Assembly: GCA_948467675.1 (NCBI GenBank)
Contig: CAOKFI010000003.1
Span: 103,574-167,573 of the forward strand
DNA length: 64,000 nt
Source of the DNA: an uncultured Porphyromonadaceae bacterium
GTDB taxonomy: Bacteria; Bacteroidota; Bacteroidia; Bacteroidales; Muribaculaceae
Direction: 5' to 3'
Shown: positions 25,071 through 35,274 of the stretch, piece after piece
Layout: each line of letters starts with the position of its first letter
Numbering within the stretch: position 1 is the first letter of the stretch
Translations under genes and position numbers: made by a program
Notes under the pieces: model-generated
Told to the model about the DNA's origin: nothing
Seen by the model: only the letters and a program-made list of their open reading frames with translations
Databases searched by the model: none

Positions 25071-27161
25071 ATGAAGAAAAAGAGCAACCGCAGCCATATA
25101 CTCTTCAGATACGCACTCATCACGGTGTTTATCCTGTTTTTTGCGTCGTTGATAGCTTCGGCGGTATTCCGCACGACAGTACTCCATGCCGACAAATGGA
25201 ACCGCAAAGCTCGGGTCGAACTGTCGCGCACCGACACCATCAAGCCTGAGCGCGGCGATATTCTGGCCGCCGACGGAAGCGTACTCGCCACCAACCTGCG
25301 TTATTACACACTGCGTGTCGACTTCCGCAGCGAGAAATTCATGACAGCCCGATATATCAATGCCATCGACTCACTGGCCGACAGCCTGCAACGGTATTTT
25401 CCCGTAAAAGGCGGATCCAAAGCCTGGGCCGACAGCCTGCGTTCTCCGCTGAAACGCACACGCAAACCCCGCGCATGGCGTCTGCTCCACAATATAACAT
25501 ACGCCGACTATATGCGCGTCAAGACATTCCCATTTTTCGAGATCCGCAATCCGAACCGCAACGGACTCGTCAAAGAGGAACGCATGCGCCGCCGCAATCC
25601 TTACGGCGACATGGCGCGCCGAAGCATCGGAGTGGTATATGAACGCCGGTCCGACGGACAGTTCCACGGATTCTCAGGTCTGGAAAAAGCGCTCGACTCT
25701 CTGCTCTACGGAGTACCCGGCATATATAAGAAACTCCCTCTGACAAAAGATATCGTCAACTGGACCGACGTGCCGGCAAAACGCGGCTACGACATTCTGA
25801 CCACAATCGACATCAACATGCAGGACATAGTCGAGAACGAACTTAACGACGTACTCGAATACTGCGCCGCCGACTGGGGCGTGGCCATACTCATGGAAGT
25901 TTCCACAGGCGACATAAAAGCCATATCGAATCTGGAGCGCAGCCCATACCGAAACGGCTATGTGGAAGGCATGAACCGGGCCGTCCGCGGATTCGAACCG
26001 GGCTCTGTAGTCAAAACGCTGTCCATGATGGTCGCCGTAGAGGATGGCCTCGTGCATAATCTCGACTCAGTCATAACCACAGGCCACGGATACCCGTATG
26101 CCGGCGGCCGGCCCATCACCGACAGCCATTCAGTGCCGTCGATGACTGTCAATGAAGTGATCGAACGGTCAAGCAACATAGGCATGGCCAAGATCATAAC
26201 CCGCGCTTACGGAGACAAACCGTCACGCTGGCGCGAGCGCATAGCCCAGCTCGGATTCCTTGACCGCCTCGGCAGCGGTATCGCAGAGGAGATGGCGCCA
26301 TATTTTCCACGCGTAAAGGACGACCGCGGCGGCCGCATAGCCCTTTCGCGCATGAGCTACGGATATGCGACCGAAATACCGCCGATGCACACCCTCTCGA
26401 TCTACAACGCCATAGCCAACGGAGGCCGCTACGTACGGCCACGCCTTATAAAAGGACTGAAAGACGGCTCTATCGACTCCGTAATGCCGGTATCGTATGT
26501 ACGTGACAGGGTATGTTCGGAAGAGACCGCCCGCAAAATGCAGGCCATGCTCAAGAGTGTCGTATGGGGCGACCACGGCACAGCACGGTCATTGCGGAGC
26601 GATCTTGTGGCCGTAGCAGGAAAGACAGGCACCTGCTGGATGATCGACACCGCAACCCACAAATACAATCCGGCTCACAAACGACTGGCATTCTGCGGAT
26701 TTTTTCCGGCCGACAATCCTCAATACAGCTGCATGGTCCTGACAGCCCATCCTCGTCAGAACGCTTTCGGCGCGGCAAGCACGAGCGGCACTGTACTGAA
26801 AAACATTGCACTCAAAATGTATTCACGCGGCATGCTGAACAATGTAAGCGACTACCGGGCCGACAGCCGGGGCGAAAACTCAAGACCGGTTCTGTATGCA
26901 TCGCATGATCCGGGCCACACACGCCGTCTGCGCAAAGGCCTTGAGATTCCGCTGGCCGGACGGATGAAAACGCCGGCAGCGACCGCCGACGGCAAAGTGC
27001 CCGATGTGGCCGGCCTCGGTCTGCGTGAGGCTGTATCCATAATCGAGAGTGCAGGATATAATGTAGCGTTCGACGGAACCGGATATGTGGCCGTTCAGGC
27101 TCCCAAGGCCGGAACCGCACTCGCAAAAGGCAACCGCATAATGCTGACACTGCGCGAATAA
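25071..27161 (+). CDS. ftsI: division-specific D,D-transpeptidase (PBP2x/FtsI-like) with PASTA domain
   Basis: Cross-links septal peptidoglycan with FtsW. The 696-residue protein has an N-terminal membrane anchor (ILFRYALITVFILFFASLIAS), a pedestal domain (about 60-260) and a transpeptidase domain with the three active-site motifs S312-V-V-K315, S367-S-N369 and K518-T-G520. One C-terminal PASTA domain (about 640-696, KVPDVAGLGLREAV) follows, as usual in Bacteroidetes FtsI. All catalytic residues are intact. It is cotranscribed within the dcw cluster, 13 bases after ftsL. Confidence 0.95.
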   Translation: MKKKSNRSHILFRYALITVFILFFASLIASAVFRTTVLHADKWNRKARVELSRTDTIKPERGDILAADGSVLATNLRYYTLRVDFRSEKFMTARYINAIDSLADSLQRYFPVKGGSKAWADSLRSPLKRTRKPRAWRLLHNITYADYMRVKTFPFFEIRNPNRNGLVKEERMRRRNPYGDMARRSIGVVYERRSDGQFHGFSGLEKALDSLLYGVPGIYKKLPLTKDIVNWTDVPAKRGYDILTTIDINMQDIVENELNDVLEYCAADWGVAILMEVSTGDIKAISNLERSPYRNGYVEGMNRAVRGFEPGSVVKTLSMMVAVEDGLVHNLDSVITTGHGYPYAGGRPITDSHSVPSMTVNEVIERSSNIGMAKIITRAYGDKPSRWRERIAQLGFLDRLGSGIAEEMAPYFPRVKDDRGGRIALSRMSYGYATEIPPMHTLSIYNAIANGGRYVRPRLIKGLKDGSIDSVMPVSYVRDRVCSEETARKMQAMLKSVVWGDHGTARSLRSDLVAVAGKTGTCWMIDTATHKYNPAHKRLAFCGFFPADNPQYSCMVLTAHPRQNAFGAASTSGTVLKNIALKMYSRGMLNNVSDYRADSRGENSRPVLYASHDPGHTRRLRKGLEIPLAGRMKTPAATADGKVPDVAGLGLREAVSIIESAGYNVAFDGTGYVAVQAPKAGTALAKGNRIMLTLRE

Positions 27162-27193
27162 AGACATCACAACGACTTATATTTCACCGCATA

Positions 27194-28657
27194 ATGAAAC
27201 ATCTGCTCCAACTAATCAGCAACGTCAAGGTTCTCGAGGCAATAGGTCCGAAGAACCCCGTAATAACATCGGTGGTCAGCGACTCGCGACAAGCCTCCGC
27301 CGGTGGCCTGTTCGTGGCCGTACGCGGAACCACCGTCGACGGACATACCTTCATCCCATTGCTCACCCATAGCGGCATACACGCCATCGTGTGCGAGCAG
27401 CTCCCTGAAATCATGATCCCGTCGATCACATATATACGTGTCGAAAACTCAGCCATAGCCCTAGGCTTCATCGCTTCGGAATGGTATGGCAATCCGTCAT
27501 CGAAACTGAAACTCGTGGGCGTCACAGGCACAAACGGCAAGACAACCACAGCAACCCTCATATATGAGATGGCCAGGCTTCAGGGTCACAAGGCCGGACT
27601 GCTGTCGACCGTATGCAACTACGTGGAAACCACACCGTATCCGGCACACCAGACAACGCCCGACCCACTGTCGCTCAATCATCTGCTGTCGCTTATGGTC
27701 GAGGCCGGCTGCACATATGCCGCCATGGAAGTAAGTTCGCATGCCGCACATCAGCACCGCATAGCGGGTCTGACATTCGCAGGCGGCATATTCACCAACC
27801 TTACCCGCGACCACCTCGACTACCACAAGACAGTCGAAGCCTACCTCGCGGCAAAAAAATCCTTCTTCGACGGTCTCGGAAACGAGGCATGGGCTCTGAC
27901 CAACATCGACGACAAGGCCGGCAACGTAATGCTTCAGAACACTGCGGCACGACGTCTTACATATTCGCTGCGCTCATCGGCCGATTTCAACTGCCGGATC
28001 ATAGAAAGCCGGCTTGACGGCATGCTGCTGAGTTTCAACGGCCATGAGATAGAGACGATGTTCACCGGCCGATTCAACGCCTACAACCTGACGGCCGTAT
28101 ACGGAGCCGCGCTCTCGCTCGGATGGGATCCCGAACAGGTTCTCGTCGACATGAGCCGTCTTGTGCCGGTAGCCGGACGTTTCCAGGCATTTCATGCTCC
28201 TAACGGCGCTACCGCAATAGTGGACTATGCCCACACACCCGACGCCGTAATCAACGTGCTCGCCGCGATACGCGATGTAGTGGGCAAAGAAGGCCGCATC
28301 ATCACTGTAGTCGGAGCCGGAGGCAACCGCGACAAAGGCAAACGCCCGATTATGGCACGCGAAGCCGCATCCCGCTCCGAACAACTCATCCTGACATCCG
28401 ACAATCCGCGTTTCGAGAAGCCTATGGACATACTCCATGACATGGAGGAGGGGCTTGACGCCGAGGCACGCACACGCACACTCGTCATAGCCGACCGGCG
28501 CGAGGCCATAGCCGCCGCAGCCGCCATAGCCGGCAAAGGCGACGTGATACTCATAGCCGGCAAAGGCCATGAGGACTATCAGGAGATAGAAGGCGTAAAG
28601 CATCATTTCGATGACCGCGAAGTGGTGCGCGAGATATTCAAGACATTGGACGACTGA
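27194..28657 (+). CDS. murE: UDP-MurNAc-Ala-Glu:meso-DAP ligase
   Basis: Adds the third residue to the peptidoglycan stem peptide in the cytoplasm. The 487-residue protein has three Mur-ligase domains: the N-terminal SDSRQASAGGLFVAVRG, the ATP-binding GTNGKTTTA (112-120), the DYAHTPDA segment, and the DNPR motif (403-406). DNPR is the recognised signature for meso-diaminopimelate rather than lysine, so this organism should have DAP-type peptidoglycan. No residue of the core motifs is missing. Confidence 0.97.
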   Translation: MKHLLQLISNVKVLEAIGPKNPVITSVVSDSRQASAGGLFVAVRGTTVDGHTFIPLLTHSGIHAIVCEQLPEIMIPSITYIRVENSAIALGFIASEWYGNPSSKLKLVGVTGTNGKTTTATLIYEMARLQGHKAGLLSTVCNYVETTPYPAHQTTPDPLSLNHLLSLMVEAGCTYAAMEVSSHAAHQHRIAGLTFAGGIFTNLTRDHLDYHKTVEAYLAAKKSFFDGLGNEAWALTNIDDKAGNVMLQNTAARRLTYSLRSSADFNCRIIESRLDGMLLSFNGHEIETMFTGRFNAYNLTAVYGAALSLGWDPEQVLVDMSRLVPVAGRFQAFHAPNGATAIVDYAHTPDAVINVLAAIRDVVGKEGRIITVVGAGGNRDKGKRPIMAREAASRSEQLILTSDNPRFEKPMDILHDMEEGLDAEARTRTLVIADRREAIAAAAAIAGKGDVILIAGKGHEDYQEIEGVKHHFDDREVVREIFKTLDD

Positions 28658-28691
28658 CATAAACAAAAACTTATAACCGAAAGCCAACGAA

Positions 28692-29987
28692 ATGTTATAC
28701 TCCCTGTTTCAGTTACTTGAAGATTCCGGATTCTCCGCAGCCCGCCTGATGGACTACATAACCGTACGTTCTGGCGTGGCACTGATACTGTCGCTGTTCA
28801 TAGCCACGGTGATCGGACGCCGCATCATCGACCGGCTGCAATTGCGGCAGGTAGGAGAACTGGTACGCAATCTCGGCCTCGAGGGACAGATGAGCAAGAC
28901 AGGAACACCCACAATGGGCGGTATCATCATAATCATCTCGATAATTATACCCTGCCTGCTGGTAGCCAACCTCAACAATATCTACATGATCCTTATGCTC
29001 GTGTCTACGATATGGCTGGGAACACTCGGGTTTCTCGACGACTATATCAAGGTGCACCGCCATGACAAGGAGGGAATGAAAGGCATCTTCAAGATCATAG
29101 GCCAGGTAGGACTCGGCCTGATAGTGGGCGTCACGATGTGGCTGAGTCCCTCTATTGTCATGCGCGAGAACCAGGAGGTGATGCTTCAGGCCACAGAGAT
29201 CACAGCACCGGACGGAACACACGATACCGGGATCGTAGAAATCACATACGGCAGCGACGATATCAAAGCGCCGCAGACCACCATTCCGTTTGTCAAGAAC
29301 AACAACTTCGATTATTCCTGGCTCACCCAATGGATGGGATCATGGTCCATGACCGGCGGATGGATACTATTCGTGATAGTGGTGATCCTCGCTGTGACAG
29401 CCACATCCAACGGAGCGAATCTTACCGACGGACTCGACGGTCTGGCCACAGGCACATCGGCGATCATAGGTACGGCACTCGCCATAATGGCTTATCTGGG
29501 CAGCAATGTCATATACTCGTCGTACCTTAATATAATGTATATCCCCGGTTCGGAAGAACTCGTGGTATACATGGCCGCCTTTATCGGCGCACTGATCGGA
29601 TTCCTGTGGTATAACGCATATCCGGCTCAGGTATTCATGGGCGACACCGGAAGCCTGACTCTCGGCGGCATAATAGCCGTATTCGCCATACTCATACGCA
29701 AAGAGCTGCTGATACCGATACTCTGCGCGATATTCTTCATCGAGGATCTGTCGGTGATGCTTCAGGTATTCTACTTCAAACTGACAAAACAGCGTACTGG
29801 CACCGGACGCAGGATATTCAAGATGACACCGCTGCACCACCATTTCCAGAAGGCAGGCAACGCCGGCATAGACGCGATAATACAGCGGCCTATAGCACCG
29901 ATACCGGAATCCAAGATCGTGACGCGTTTCTGGATCGTAGGCATATTCCTTGCCGTAATCACTTTCGTCACACTCAAGATACGCTGA
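28692..29987 (+). CDS. mraY: phospho-N-acetylmuramoyl-pentapeptide-transferase
   Basis: Transfers phospho-MurNAc-pentapeptide to undecaprenyl phosphate, making lipid I at the inner membrane. The 431-residue protein has multiple transmembrane helices, the KTGTPTMGGI segment, FLDDYIKVHR with the Asp pair, NLTDGLDGLA, FMGDTGSLTLGG and MTPLHHHF near the end. It is longer than E. coli MraY (360) through an extracytoplasmic insertion (about 160-205) containing ITAPDGTHDTG, common in Bacteroidetes. Co-transcribed with murE and murD. Confidence 0.97.
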   Translation: MLYSLFQLLEDSGFSAARLMDYITVRSGVALILSLFIATVIGRRIIDRLQLRQVGELVRNLGLEGQMSKTGTPTMGGIIIIISIIIPCLLVANLNNIYMILMLVSTIWLGTLGFLDDYIKVHRHDKEGMKGIFKIIGQVGLGLIVGVTMWLSPSIVMRENQEVMLQATEITAPDGTHDTGIVEITYGSDDIKAPQTTIPFVKNNNFDYSWLTQWMGSWSMTGGWILFVIVVILAVTATSNGANLTDGLDGLATGTSAIIGTALAIMAYLGSNVIYSSYLNIMYIPGSEELVVYMAAFIGALIGFLWYNAYPAQVFMGDTGSLTLGGIIAVFAILIRKELLIPILCAIFFIEDLSVMLQVFYFKLTKQRTGTGRRIFKMTPLHHHFQKAGNAGIDAIIQRPIAPIPESKIVTRFWIVGIFLAVITFVTLKIR

Positions 29988-30038
29988 CAAGACAAACAAG
30001 ATACTGATCACAAACCTATATATCACTTGCATTACGAT

Positions 30039-31409
30039 ATGAACACAGACAACGGAACCTCAGGGCGCAAACGCCTTGTAGTGCTCGGCGGAGGTGAAAG
30101 CGGCGTAGGCGCCGCCATACTCGGCCTCGACAAAGGATGGGATGTGTTTCTGAGCGACAGCGGAACCATACCGCAGCGCTACAAAGAGATGCTCGACGCC
30201 GAACATATCCAGTGGGAGGAAGGACACCACACCGAAGACCGGATACTCGCCGCCGACGAGGTGGTAAAGAGCCCGGGCATCCCTCCTACGGCTCCTATAG
30301 TGGCCAGACTGATGGCTCAGGGAACGCCGGTAATTTCGGAAATCGAATTTGCCGGACGATACACCACATCCAAAATGGTCTGCATAACAGGCAGCAACGG
30401 CAAGACCACAACCACTCTGCTGATATATCACATTCTACGGCAGGCCGGTCTCAACGTAGGTCTCGCAGGAAACGTGGGGCGCTCCCTCGCCTTGCAGGTA
30501 AGCCGCCAGCCACACGACGTATATGTAGTGGAACTCAGCAGTTTCCAGCTTGAGAACATGTACGACTTCCGCGCCAACATTGCGGTTCTGCTCAACATAA
30601 CACCCGACCACCTCGACCGCTATGACCACCGGATGCAAAACTATATCAACGCCAAATTCCGGATCATACGCAACCAGACTGCCGAGGACGCGTTCATATT
30701 CTGGCAGGACGATCCCGTGATAGCGGCACAGCTGGAACAGGTGACCACCGAGGCCCGCATGCTACCCTTTGCCGAAAACCGGGAGGAAAACACCGCCGCC
30801 TATATCGATGCCGAAAACCGGCTCGTCATCGACACTCCGGGATCGACACTCCGGATGCCACGGGCTGATCTCGCACTAAACGGACTGCACAACCTCTACA
30901 ACTCCATGGCCGCCGGACTGTCGGCATGCCTGCTCGATGTCCGCCGCGACGACATACGCCGTGCGCTCAGCGACTTCGAAGGAGTCGAACACCGGCTTGA
31001 ATACGTAGCGACTATCGACGGCGTCCGATACATCAATGACTCGAAAGCCACCAATGTCAACTCATGCTGGTATGCGCTCGAAAGCATGCCGTCGCAGGGT
31101 GTGGTGCTGATTCTCGGAGGCAAAGACAAAGGCAATGACTATACCGAGATCGAACCGCTTGTACGACAGAAAGTAAAAGCGATAGTCGCCATGGGCAAGG
31201 ACAACTCCAAGATCATGGAGTTTTTCGAGGGTAAAGTACCTCAGCTGGTGAGCACCGGCTCCCTCGACGACGCCATCGCCGCTTGTGTGAGCCTGTCGGC
31301 CGAAGGCGACACCGTGCTTCTATCGCCATGTTGTGCGAGCTTCGACCTTTTCCGAAGCTATGAGGACCGTGGCGAGCAGTTCAAACAACGCGTCAACAAC
31401 CTAAAATAA
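30039..31409 (+). CDS. murD: UDP-N-acetylmuramoyl-L-alanine:D-glutamate ligase
   Basis: Adds D-glutamate to UDP-MurNAc-Ala. The 456-residue protein has the N-terminal Rossmann VVLGGGESGVGAAIL, VVKSPGIPPTAP, ATP-binding ITGSNGKTTTT, the LSSFQLENM and NITPDHLDRY segments, HRLEYVATIDGVRYINDSKATN, and LSPCCASFDLFRSYEDRG. The ATG at 30039 is chosen over an upstream TTG at 30027. The last A of its stop is the first base of ftsW (TAATG). Confidence 0.97.
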   Translation: MNTDNGTSGRKRLVVLGGGESGVGAAILGLDKGWDVFLSDSGTIPQRYKEMLDAEHIQWEEGHHTEDRILAADEVVKSPGIPPTAPIVARLMAQGTPVISEIEFAGRYTTSKMVCITGSNGKTTTTLLIYHILRQAGLNVGLAGNVGRSLALQVSRQPHDVYVVELSSFQLENMYDFRANIAVLLNITPDHLDRYDHRMQNYINAKFRIIRNQTAEDAFIFWQDDPVIAAQLEQVTTEARMLPFAENREENTAAYIDAENRLVIDTPGSTLRMPRADLALNGLHNLYNSMAAGLSACLLDVRRDDIRRALSDFEGVEHRLEYVATIDGVRYINDSKATNVNSCWYALESMPSQGVVLILGGKDKGNDYTEIEPLVRQKVKAIVAMGKDNSKIMEFFEGKVPQLVSTGSLDDAIAACVSLSAEGDTVLLSPCCASFDLFRSYEDRGEQFKQRVNNLK

Positions 31410-32761
31410 TGATTCAGGATAAAGCTTATATGGTCTCTGACACTACCGAAGTCCGGACTGCCGCACCTGAAGCCGCCGCACCTGCGCCGGCTCAGACTCT
31501 GCCTGTCAATCCCTCCGACAAATATATCTGGGGGATCTATGGCGCGCTATGCTTTTTCTCTGTCATAGAACTTTACAGCGCCTCGTCGCGTGAGATTGCC
31601 GCCTCAGGCGTGTACGGACCGATTCTACGTCACGCGGCAATGCTCTTCGTTGGGTTTCTGATCATTCTTGCAGTAGAACGCATACCCTACAGGTGGTTCA
31701 TCCCGCTCACACCGCTGTTTGTTGTTGCGAGCGTCGTAATGATGGTATATGTCATGTTTTTCGGCGAGATCATCAATGGCGCCCGACGAAGTTTCAATCT
31801 GCCGGGATTTGCTGTCCAGCCGTCGGAATTCATCAAACTGTCGGCCGTACTGCTGCTGGCTCTGATAATGTCGCGCACCCAGATGAAACGCGGCATACTC
31901 AACTCCGGCGTCATAGCCTCTGCCGTATCAGTCGTATTCTTCGGTGCGCTGCTGTTCAACCAGGGTCTGACAAACACGTTGCTGCTGATGGCCATAAGCG
32001 CATCCATGATGGTGATCGGAGGCATACAGTGGCGCAAGCTCGCCGTGGTAATGCTGGCCTACAGCATTGTTGCCGGCGGCGCTGCGCTATACAAGCTCGG
32101 ACACGGCGATGACGACACCCCGGCGGCCGCAACCCAGACAGAACAGCTGGCGGCCGGAACCGACGGCGCCGGAAATGTGAACCGGGCAAGCACATGGCAG
32201 AGCCGTATCGAGCGATATCTCGGCGACGGAACCCCTCTATACGAAAAGCCTATCGACGCCAAAAACCGTCAGGAGATGTATTCTTACATGGCTCAGGCCA
32301 ACGGCGGTGTATTCGGCGTGATTCCCGGCAACTCACGCGAGACGGCACGCCTGCCTCTGGCATTCTCCGATTATATATTCGCCATCATCATAGAAGACCT
32401 CGGGCTCGTAGGCGCTCTGTTCATAATGTTCATGTATCTGTCGCTGCTCGCCCGCGCGGCAAGCATAGCCCGCAGATGCACACGCACATTCCCGGCCCTG
32501 CTCGTGATCGGCATGGCTGTAATGATCACATTCCAGGCTCTGTTTCACATGGCGATAGTCAGCGGAGTGTTCCCGGTTTCAGGACAGCCGCTGCCGCTAT
32601 TCTCAAAAGGCGGCACCTCAATACTCATCACATCCATAGCTTTCGGTATAATGCTGAGTGTGAGCCGATATGCCGTACGTGGCGGAACCAAACAGGAGAT
32701 CCGCCAGGAGATGGATTCTCTCCCTGAGAACATGCGGGCGGAGAACCAGACGCAATTCTGA
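31409..32761 (+). CDS. ftsW: SEDS-family septal peptidoglycan polymerase
   Basis: Glycosyltransferase of the septum, partner of FtsI. A 450-residue protein with about ten membrane helices. Seen: LFLNQG-like LLFNQGLTNTLLL, the FVQPSEFIKL-like AVQPSEFIKLSAV, the LPLAFSDYIFAIIIEDLG segment and the C-terminal SGQPLPLFSKGGTS. An extracytoplasmic, Ala/Thr-rich insertion lies at about 230-260 (TPAAATQTEQLAAG) before the conserved loop, as in other Bacteroidetes. The N-terminal 30 residues are Ala/Pro-rich and cytoplasmic. Confidence 0.95.
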   Translation: MIQDKAYMVSDTTEVRTAAPEAAAPAPAQTLPVNPSDKYIWGIYGALCFFSVIELYSASSREIAASGVYGPILRHAAMLFVGFLIILAVERIPYRWFIPLTPLFVVASVVMMVYVMFFGEIINGARRSFNLPGFAVQPSEFIKLSAVLLLALIMSRTQMKRGILNSGVIASAVSVVFFGALLFNQGLTNTLLLMAISASMMVIGGIQWRKLAVVMLAYSIVAGGAALYKLGHGDDDTPAAATQTEQLAAGTDGAGNVNRASTWQSRIERYLGDGTPLYEKPIDAKNRQEMYSYMAQANGGVFGVIPGNSRETARLPLAFSDYIFAIIIEDLGLVGALFIMFMYLSLLARAASIARRCTRTFPALLVIGMAVMITFQALFHMAIVSGVFPVSGQPLPLFSKGGTSILITSIAFGIMLSVSRYAVRGGTKQEIRQEMDSLPENMRAENQTQF

Positions 32762-32779
32762 CATAAACGAATAAAAACG

Positions 32780-33886
32780 ATGAACGACAGCAGACATCCA
32801 TCCATACTGATAAGTGGCGGCGGCACAGGCGGACACATATTTCCTGCCCTGTCCATAGCCAATGCCCTGCGACGGAGAGACCCTCAGACACGAATCCTCT
32901 TTGTAGGCGCCGAAGGACGCATGGAGATGGAACGTGTCCCGGCAGCTGGCTACGAGATCGTAGGACTTCCGGTAAGCGGATTCGACCGCAGACGCCCATG
33001 GCGCAATTTCAAAGTGCTCTGGCGTCTGTGGAAGAGCCTGCGCCGCGCAAAAAAGACAGTGGCCGGTTTCGCTCCCGACGTAGTGGTAGGAGTCGGTGGC
33101 TACGCATCGGGCCCGGTGATGAAACAGGCCCAGAAAGCCGGCATCCCCACACTCATACAGGAACAGAACTCCTATCCCGGAGTTACCAACAAACTGCTCG
33201 CCCCCAAGGCCGCCGCAATATGCGTGGCCTACGACGGTCTGGATCGTTTCTTCCCCGCCGACCGCATAATCAAGACCGGCAACCCCGTGCGCGCCGATCT
33301 GCTCAATGTCGGCATATCTCAGGCCGAAGCAAAGAAAGAACTCGGGTTCGACCCTGAAAAACCTCTGGTTTTAGTTGTCGGCGGCAGTCTCGGCGCACGC
33401 ACCATCAACGAAAGCATCGCACCCGCACTCGACAGGTTCGTCAAAGCAGGAGCATCGGTCATGTGGCAGACCGGCAAGCTCTATGCCGACGAATGCGTGC
33501 CAATGGCTGCGGGCCACAATGGTATCGAGGCGATGCCGTTCATATCACGCATGGATCTTGCCTACCGTGCCGCAGATATCGTAGTTTCCAGAGCAGGCGC
33601 AGGAACCATATCGGAACTGCAGTTGCTCGGAAAACCGTCAGTGCTGGTTCCGTCGCCCAATGTCGCCGAAGACCACCAGCGCAAAAACGCACAGGCTCTG
33701 GTCGACCGCAATGCCGCCGTCATGGTTCCTGACTCCGAAGCCAGGACATCGCTGGCCGACACTGTAATCGGACTTCTCAACGACCACAGCCGCAGGCAGA
33801 CATTGGGTCAGAATGTGGCCGCCATGGCACTCCCCGATTCCGACGAAAAGATTGTAGACCGCATATATGAACTGATACGACGATGA
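32780..33886 (+). CDS. murG: UDP-GlcNAc:lipid I N-acetylglucosaminyltransferase
   Basis: Makes lipid II on the cytoplasmic face. A 368-residue GT28 enzyme with LISGGGTGGHIFPAL (G-loop 1), GVGGYASGPVM (G-loop 2), IQEQNSYPG, VVGGSLGARTINE (G-loop 3) and DIVVSRAGAGTISEL, then PSPNVAEDHQ for nucleotide binding. Its stop overlaps the murC start by four bases (ATGA). Confidence 0.97.
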   Translation: MNDSRHPSILISGGGTGGHIFPALSIANALRRRDPQTRILFVGAEGRMEMERVPAAGYEIVGLPVSGFDRRRPWRNFKVLWRLWKSLRRAKKTVAGFAPDVVVGVGGYASGPVMKQAQKAGIPTLIQEQNSYPGVTNKLLAPKAAAICVAYDGLDRFFPADRIIKTGNPVRADLLNVGISQAEAKKELGFDPEKPLVLVVGGSLGARTINESIAPALDRFVKAGASVMWQTGKLYADECVPMAAGHNGIEAMPFISRMDLAYRAADIVVSRAGAGTISELQLLGKPSVLVPSPNVAEDHQRKNAQALVDRNAAVMVPDSEARTSLADTVIGLLNDHSRRQTLGQNVAAMALPDSDEKIVDRIYELIRR

Positions 33887-35274
33887 ACAACCATCAGAAA
33901 AAGAACAATATATATTTTGTAGGAGCCGGAGGCATCGGCATGGCCGCACTTGTGCGCTGGTTCCTTAGCCGCGGATGTGCAGTGGCCGGATATGACCGCA
34001 CACCTACGGCATTGACCGGAGCCCTCATCAAAGAAGGAGCCGACATAGTATTCGACGAGAATCCTGAACTGATTCCGGAACACATGCGCAATCCCGACAC
34101 CACGCTTGTGGTCTACACTCCGGCTGTCCCGGAAAGCCATGCGGGACTAAAGTGGTTCCGAGATGGAGGATTCGAAGTGGTCAAACGGGCAGCGGTACTC
34201 GGCCGAATCACCCGCGAACTCGACGGTCTGTGCTTTGCCGGAACACACGGCAAGACCACTACATCGTCCATGGCCGCGCATCTGCTGCATCAGAGCGGCA
34301 TCGGGTGCAACGCATTCCTTGGCGGAGTACTGCGCAACTATGGCACAAACCTGCTGCTCAGCGACAAATCGCATATAGCAGTGATCGAAGCCGACGAATA
34401 CGACCGCTCATTCCACCAGCTCACCCCGCATGTGGCCGTGATCACAGCCACCGATCCTGACCATCTCGACATATACGGCACCGAGGATGCCTACCTCGAA
34501 AGTTTCGCCCGATTCACCGAACTGATACGCCCCGACGGCACTCTTATAGTCCATGAAGGACTGAAACTGAAGCCGCGGCCGGCCGAAGGAGTGCGAGTGC
34601 TGACATATAGCCGCGACAAAGGCGATTTCCATGCAGCAGGCATACGTTGCGGAAACGGACGCATAATATTCGACCTGGTGACACCTGACCGCACTGTCAC
34701 CGGTATCGAACTTGGAGTACCCGTCGATGTCAATATCGACAACGCCATAGCCGCCACAGCCGGAGTGATCGTAGCCTGTGGCGGACAGATATCCGACGAG
34801 GACATACGCAAGGCTCACGCATCGTTTCTCGGAGCCAAACGCCGGTTCGAATTCTGGCTGCGGGAGGAGGGAGCGCAGGGACGGGTCATAATCGACGACT
34901 ACGCCCATCATCCCGATGAGCTTACAGCATCGATCCGTTCGGTCAAGGCTCTCTATCCCGACAGGAAACTGACCGTGGCATTCCAGCCGCACCTGTACTC
35001 GCGCACACGTGATTTCGCACCGGAATTCGCCCGCGCGCTGTCCATGGCCGATGAAGTCATACTCCTCGACATATACCCGGCCAGGGAGCAGCCAATACCG
35101 GGAGTGACCTCCGGAATCATATTCGACGCCATAGAGTGTCCGCAAAAAATGCTAATCGCCACGAAGGATTTGACAGATACGGTAAAAAAACGTAAATTTG
35201 AGATTTTATTAACAGCAGGGGCCGGCGATATCGACCGTCAGCTTCCCGCTATCGTTGAAGCAGTGAGCAAGTGA
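33883..35274 (+). CDS. murC: UDP-N-acetylmuramate:L-alanine ligase
   Basis: First amino-acid addition to UDP-MurNAc. A 463-residue Mur ligase with FVGAGGIGMAALVRW, VYTPAVPESHAGLKW, the ATP-binding AGTHGKTTTSSM, EADEYDRSF, and the C-terminal IIDDYAHHPDEL with FQPHLYSRT. Overlaps both murG and ftsQ by four bases, so the three are translationally coupled. murB and ddl, present in some dcw clusters, are not in this one. Confidence 0.97.
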   Translation: MNNHQKKNNIYFVGAGGIGMAALVRWFLSRGCAVAGYDRTPTALTGALIKEGADIVFDENPELIPEHMRNPDTTLVVYTPAVPESHAGLKWFRDGGFEVVKRAAVLGRITRELDGLCFAGTHGKTTTSSMAAHLLHQSGIGCNAFLGGVLRNYGTNLLLSDKSHIAVIEADEYDRSFHQLTPHVAVITATDPDHLDIYGTEDAYLESFARFTELIRPDGTLIVHEGLKLKPRPAEGVRVLTYSRDKGDFHAAGIRCGNGRIIFDLVTPDRTVTGIELGVPVDVNIDNAIAATAGVIVACGGQISDEDIRKAHASFLGAKRRFEFWLREEGAQGRVIIDDYAHHPDELTASIRSVKALYPDRKLTVAFQPHLYSRTRDFAPEFARALSMADEVILLDIYPAREQPIPGVTSGIIFDAIECPQKMLIATKDLTDTVKKRKFEILLTAGAGDIDRQLPAIVEAVSK